Source: Aquila chrysaetos chrysaetos (lineage: Eukaryota > Chordata > Aves > Accipitriformes > Accipitridae). Taken from it: a stretch of 64,000 nucleotides of DNA. The position numbers were made by a program, and so were the translations under genes. Shown piece after piece: positions 60,401 through 64,000 of the stretch (position 1 is the stretch's first letter; each line of letters begins with the position of its first letter). The notes beneath the pieces were generated by a model, which saw only the letters and a list, made by a program, of their open reading frames with translations, searched no databases and was not told the origin of the DNA. The stretch spans positions 1,426,001 through 1,490,000 of the forward strand of contig NC_044029.1 in the NCBI RefSeq assembly GCF_900496995.4. Reading direction: 5' to 3'.

Positions 60401-63376
60401 AATGTCCTCAAGCCTCACAGTTGGGGCCAGCAACAAGGCAATTGCATCCTCAGCACAGCAAAAGCCATTCAAGCTTATCTTATGGGAAGAACTCCTTACC
60501 ACTTAATTTGAGCTCTCGTTCCTCATTTAGCTGTTCAGCCCCAGGAGAGGCTCCCTGCTACTCTTTCACCCTCAGCTAACAGCGAGCAGGGGACGTCACA
60601 GCTCTCAGGTATTCACCGAGGCGTTTCGGGGCTGCCTGGGAGGACTCCAGCCTGAATCGCACCAGCAGCCACAGCCGCGCTCAAGCACCCCAGCCTGAAT
60701 TTAACCAAACTGAGAACAACCAGATTCTGTCTTTTTTGTGGCCAGGGTGTCCCCCCCACCTCCACTAATCCTGTTGTACTGTAGGAGAAGGGGAGCACCC
60801 TCCGGGGAGAGGTTTGCCTACAGCCATTTCCTAAGACAGAGATGGAAAAGTTGCACTGGGGAAAGAAACAGGAGAAGTAAAAACATTTTGTGGAGCTGGC
60901 AGTTGACCAGTGATTTGACGGTAGAAGAGTTTTAACCAGGTCCCTCAGATTCAGAAGCCAAAGAATGTGTGATTTTTGCCTTTGAGGCAAGAAACACAGG
61001 TTCCCACCATACTGGAGGTAAAAACAGCCTGTGGAAAGCAAGAAGCAGCCCAGTGTTATGACAAGGGGAATAAAAGAAATTTTGCAAGGCTAGCAAAGAT
61101 ACAGGGTCTTTGTGGCAAGGGGGAGTGCTTGCAGTCATGTCTCTTATTAAGTACTTCATTCTCTGGGTAGTGAATGGCAACTCCATGCTCATCTCCTCAC
61201 CACCAGCTCTTCAACAGCTCAGCAGCAAAGAGGATTTACCTTGCTTACATTCAGATTGTGCCACAAATCCCTGAACATGGGAAGTGGCATCGCTTAACAG
61301 GACGTGCTGCAGAGCTCCTCCCTGAGTCCCGAAACGGTGGCAGATGGGCTTCAATTTCTCCCAGTTATCCCCAGCCCTAAAGTTTCCTACAGGATCTGTG
61401 CTCCCTTGATCCCAGGTCCAGATCAGAAGGGTCCTGCCTCAGCTGGAGGATCCCTGGGATAAGGAGCAAGCAGATACTGTTTAATGCATGTTTCAATGCT
61501 TTATTATTTTGCAGGACACACTCCTTATCAGCCAAACAAAAGGTGCATCAAGTACCAGGAGATGCAAAAGTCAGAACAGCGAGGTAGCCCTGCAAAGCTA
61601 TCACGTACAGCTATTTCAGGGTGCTTTGGCATGTGCCCCGACTGCCGAAGGGTAGCAAACGTCCCTCGCTGTCAGATGAACTCTACAGCAGACTGGTGGC
61701 CGAGCACGTAGTAATTGCATCTACAAACTGTTTTGTCACGTGTCCCGTTTCTTGCATTTGGCCTACCTGACTCCAAAGAGGACTTGCAGCAGGGTGCAAA
61801 TCCCTGAGACAAAGAAGATGGTGCTGATCAGGTGGCTCTGGGTGAGGAGGTCGTGCTGGAGGCAAAGCTCTTTGGAGAGGATCAGCGGGATGGCTACGAG
61901 ACCTCCCATGGCTGTCAGGAAATGCTAGGAGCCACAGAGAAAGACTGGGTGAAGAAGGACACCGAACTGGCTGTATATTATTACCAAATTGTTGAGGGAA
62001 ATCTAAAAGTAACTGACAAGTGTTTGGGTGATACTAGCATTACCCATTCTTCTTTTTTTGGCACCTTTAATGCTCTGTTAGGAGCTGTTCCAAAGCACCT
62101 ACAAGAACTGCAATGCACCCCCCCAAACTTCTCCCACTTTCCATACCCAAAGACCTTTTGTAGTGCGCTCGACTCCCCACACCACTGTCAGACACAACCA
62201 GTTTACCCCCAGCATCTGCAGACAAAGCTGTCGGCAGGACTCTTCCAGGAAGGTGGGGACATCCCAAGGCAAAGGGAGAGAGCTATCAGGCAAAGTGAAT
62301 GCCAGTGCTTCAGTCCATCTCATTTGCACCACAAAAGATAACATAAAAAGTTGGCAAATTGGGGCTACCCATTCTTTGCTATCAGTAGCTTTTCTCAAAC
62401 AGTGCAATTATGGATAGCCATAAAAAATTCCAAAGAATGGAAAAATCAGGCATTGCATTTTTCAGAAGAGTCACAGACGTATTTCTACAATGACCTTCCA
62501 TTAGTTACTAAATCTGAAAATAAATTTTCAAACTTATTTTTGCTTTAAATAATTAACCTTAGTTGTTAGTTCTCACCTCAGAGCACAGGACTGCAGTGGT
62601 GGAGCTGGTGGCATTCAGAAACTCACTGTGTTCGTTAGAGGCATGTTTCATTAAAATTATGATGCAGATGTGTTCAGAAAACCTTGGTTTAATACACTCT
62701 AAATTTGAGACGACTGTTTCAGGAAACAAAGTACAAACTGCCCACCAAGCTCCATCGTTACCTTAATGACTCTGAGGTCTCTCTTCCCTGAGGCTCTGTA
62801 CCCAGCACGGCACTGGTGGCACTGGGTCATTTAACACGCCCGGGCACGGACACCACCCAAAGCAGCCTGGGCCCTTCTGCTTAGTTTTTCTTGCCGTGGG
62901 AAGGCAGAAGCTAGAAGCCCTTACACATTTGGCTGCCTTCAGCCGAGGCATCCAACCCGCTCTTATTAACTATTTGGCCCCAGCCCCGGCGCTCTGCCTT
63001 CCCATTTGCGCTCCAAGAGGCGCAGCGCAGCCGCGGGCACGAGGATAACCGTCGGCGCTGGGGGGGCTTGGGAAGGACTCGAGTTCACCGAGACCCGGCC
63101 CCACAGCTCCAGTCATGCCCAGCGAAGGTAAAGCACTCCCAAAATCAGCTTTCACCCCCCTTAACCAGCTGAAGAGCCATTAAACTTCCACCCACCCCCA
63201 GCCTCCGCCCGCTCCCCCCCTCGCACCTGAATGCCCAAAAGGATGCACAGGTACCAGGGGGGCACGTCGGTGACGGTGTAGGCGAGCTTGCTGCCGCCGT
63301 GGCCCGCGCCTCTGCCTTTCCGTGGGTCCCGGGCAGCGCGATCCGGCAGGGAGCAGGACTGGCTCCCGTCTTCACC
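45441..63376 (-). CDS. SLC23A4: SLC23A4, sodium-dependent nucleobase transporter (start exon not found)
   Basis: Member of the SLC23 (nucleobase/ascorbate, NAT/NCS2) plasma-membrane family. Rat Slc23a4/SNBT1 carries uracil, thymine, guanine, hypoxanthine and xanthine with sodium. Exons, 5' to 3': 63376-63227, 61924-61767, 57995-57836, 56481-56300, 52955-52835, 52510-52354, 52157-51904, 48702-48538, 48175-48067, 47001-46906, 45709-45441. All have GT-AG ends and agree in phase, giving 606 uninterrupted residues. Family landmarks in order: TM1 with the QH motif ([14 protein letters not shown]); an extracellular loop with N-glycosylation sequons NAT and NAS; the TM8 block [20 protein letters not shown]; the NAT signature [10 protein letters not shown]; then [18 protein letters not shown] and a cytosolic tail ending GADTRI. 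The first listed exon has an upstream in-frame stop and no ATG, so the initiator lies in an exon further upstream, probably beyond 64000. Assignment to SLC23A4 rather than SLC23A1/2 rests on the 7q33-type synteny beside STRA8 and on Glu in the signature. Confidence 0.88.
51392..51502. repeat. 110-nt polypyrimidine/polypurine tract
   Basis: Almost uninterrupted C/T on the plus strand, broken only by isolated G bases, in an SLC23A4 intron. It is followed at about 51520-51545 by a GA-rich stretch containing (GA)n. Such mirror-like tracts can form triplex DNA. Confidence 0.85.
51600..52540. other. SLC23A4: Intragenic CpG-rich block in SLC23A4
   Basis: Very GC- and CpG-rich sequence covers two SLC23A4 exons (51904-52157 and 52354-52510) and the 196-bp intron between them. 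The large CpG island-like frames on the opposite strand are shadows of these exons. It may be a GC-biased conversion block or an internal promoter; sequence alone does not decide. Confidence 0.55.
52331..52344. repeat. Run of 14 G (C14 on the gene strand)
   Basis: A homopolymer sits 9 bp inside the 196-bp intron that follows exon 52510-52354, immediately downstream of its splice donor. Confidence 0.85.
58763..58807. repeat. Inverted repeat enclosing a 12-bp tandem duplication
   Basis: The arms cagcaccggct (58763-58773) and agccggtgctg (58797-58807) are perfect reverse complements. The loop between them holds gcttcgtacag twice. It lies in an SLC23A4 intron. Confidence 0.7.
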
Positions 63377-64000
63377 CTGGACAGCGGGGAAGAGCCTTCG
63401 TTAGCCACGGCCCGGCCCCGCGGGCGGCCAGCAGCCGCCTCTCCCGCGGCCACGCTCCGCGTCTGGCGGGAACACCTCGTGTGTGGTTCTCAACGGGATA
63501 AAAAGGAAGAGCAAGGGGGGAACTTAAAACAGAGGTACAAACGCCTATGGGAAATTTCTGTATGCACGTGTGCGTCTAGACCAGAAGAAACATTAGAGGG
63601 TGTCTCAACCTCAAAGGGACATCTGGACAAAGCGCGTTAGTAGCATTAATGTCTAGCTAAGGATGGAGAAACCGCAACCAGAAGCAAGGAAGAGTGTGCC
63701 GTGGGTTAATCAGTGAAAGCTGCACTGTCCCCTGGTCTCTGTCCCTCCTGGCTGTCCCACCCAAACAGCGCTTTTGATAAAATGTGCTAAAACAACTCCG
63801 CCATCGCTAATTACAGAGCAGAAGCACTTTTTATATTTCATTTTCTTAAGCCTTCCACTTTCCAATCTCCTCACGCTCACCCTTACAAACATTCTGCCTC
63901 GATAAACACCCCTGCCCTGTGTCTTACTAGAACAACTCGTTCCTACAGAGGAACAGGGTGAAACGCAGGGACACCAGTGTATGGGGAGTCCCAGCGTCCG
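63377..64000. other. Upstream of the first visible SLC23A4 exon, no feature identified
   Basis: The first 100 bp are GC-rich. I could not find an ATG-bearing exon with a phase-0 donor on the minus strand that would complete SLC23A4. No other gene is recognisable. Confidence 0.4.

Noticed and set aside
45441-63376. Assignment of the transporter to SLC23A1 or SLC23A2 (vitamin C carriers)
   Set aside because: The position beside STRA8 corresponds to SLC23A4/SLC23A4P, and the signature has Glu instead of the Pro of ascorbate carriers.
1-64000. CRISPR arrays, operons, phage or insertion sequences
   Set aside because: The window is split-gene vertebrate DNA. The only mobile elements I can support are the two CR1 LINE copies.

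Overview
This is vertebrate nuclear DNA, almost certainly from a bird. Coding sequence comes in short exons separated by large introns. LINE-1/Alu-type repeats were not seen. Instead there is a long CR1 LINE ending in the avian-type ATTCTATG octamer tail, plus a second CR1 fragment. The gene order matches the human 7q33 interval WDR91 - STRA8 - SLC23A4P. I cannot name the species.

Layout. 1-2.6 kb: the 3' part of a plus-strand gene I do not recognise (AGBL3 is the synteny candidate), ending at an AATAAA that overlaps a stop codon. 2.64-3.76 kb: a CpG island with no gene assigned. 3.7-24.3 kb, minus strand: complete WDR91 (15 coding exons, all phases consistent, 751 codons). It carries a U12-type AT-AC intron and a CR1 LINE inserted right at one splice donor. 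23.6-25.0 kb: a CpG-island promoter shared head-to-head by WDR91 and STRA8, with an inverted pair of ZNF143-type motifs. 25.4-40.3 kb, plus strand: complete STRA8 (8 coding exons, 350 codons). 40.3-44.3 kb: intergenic, with a CR1 fragment at its right end. 44.3-63.4 kb, minus strand: eleven coding exons of an SLC23-family nucleobase/ascorbate transporter, assigned to SLC23A4. Its reading frame is open throughout, but its start codon was not found. The human copy at this locus is a pseudogene.

The three recognised genes do unrelated jobs: endosome maturation (WDR91), meiotic entry (STRA8) and sodium-coupled nucleobase uptake (SLC23A4). They are neighbours by ancient synteny, not an operon. I found no CRISPR array, rRNA, convincing tRNA or prokaryotic element. 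I see no new multi-gene system. The most interesting items are the CR1 at the WDR91 splice donor, the AT-AC intron, the intact SLC23A4 with Glu in its signature motif, the ZNF143-type palindrome and the LxCxE motif at the end of STRA8.
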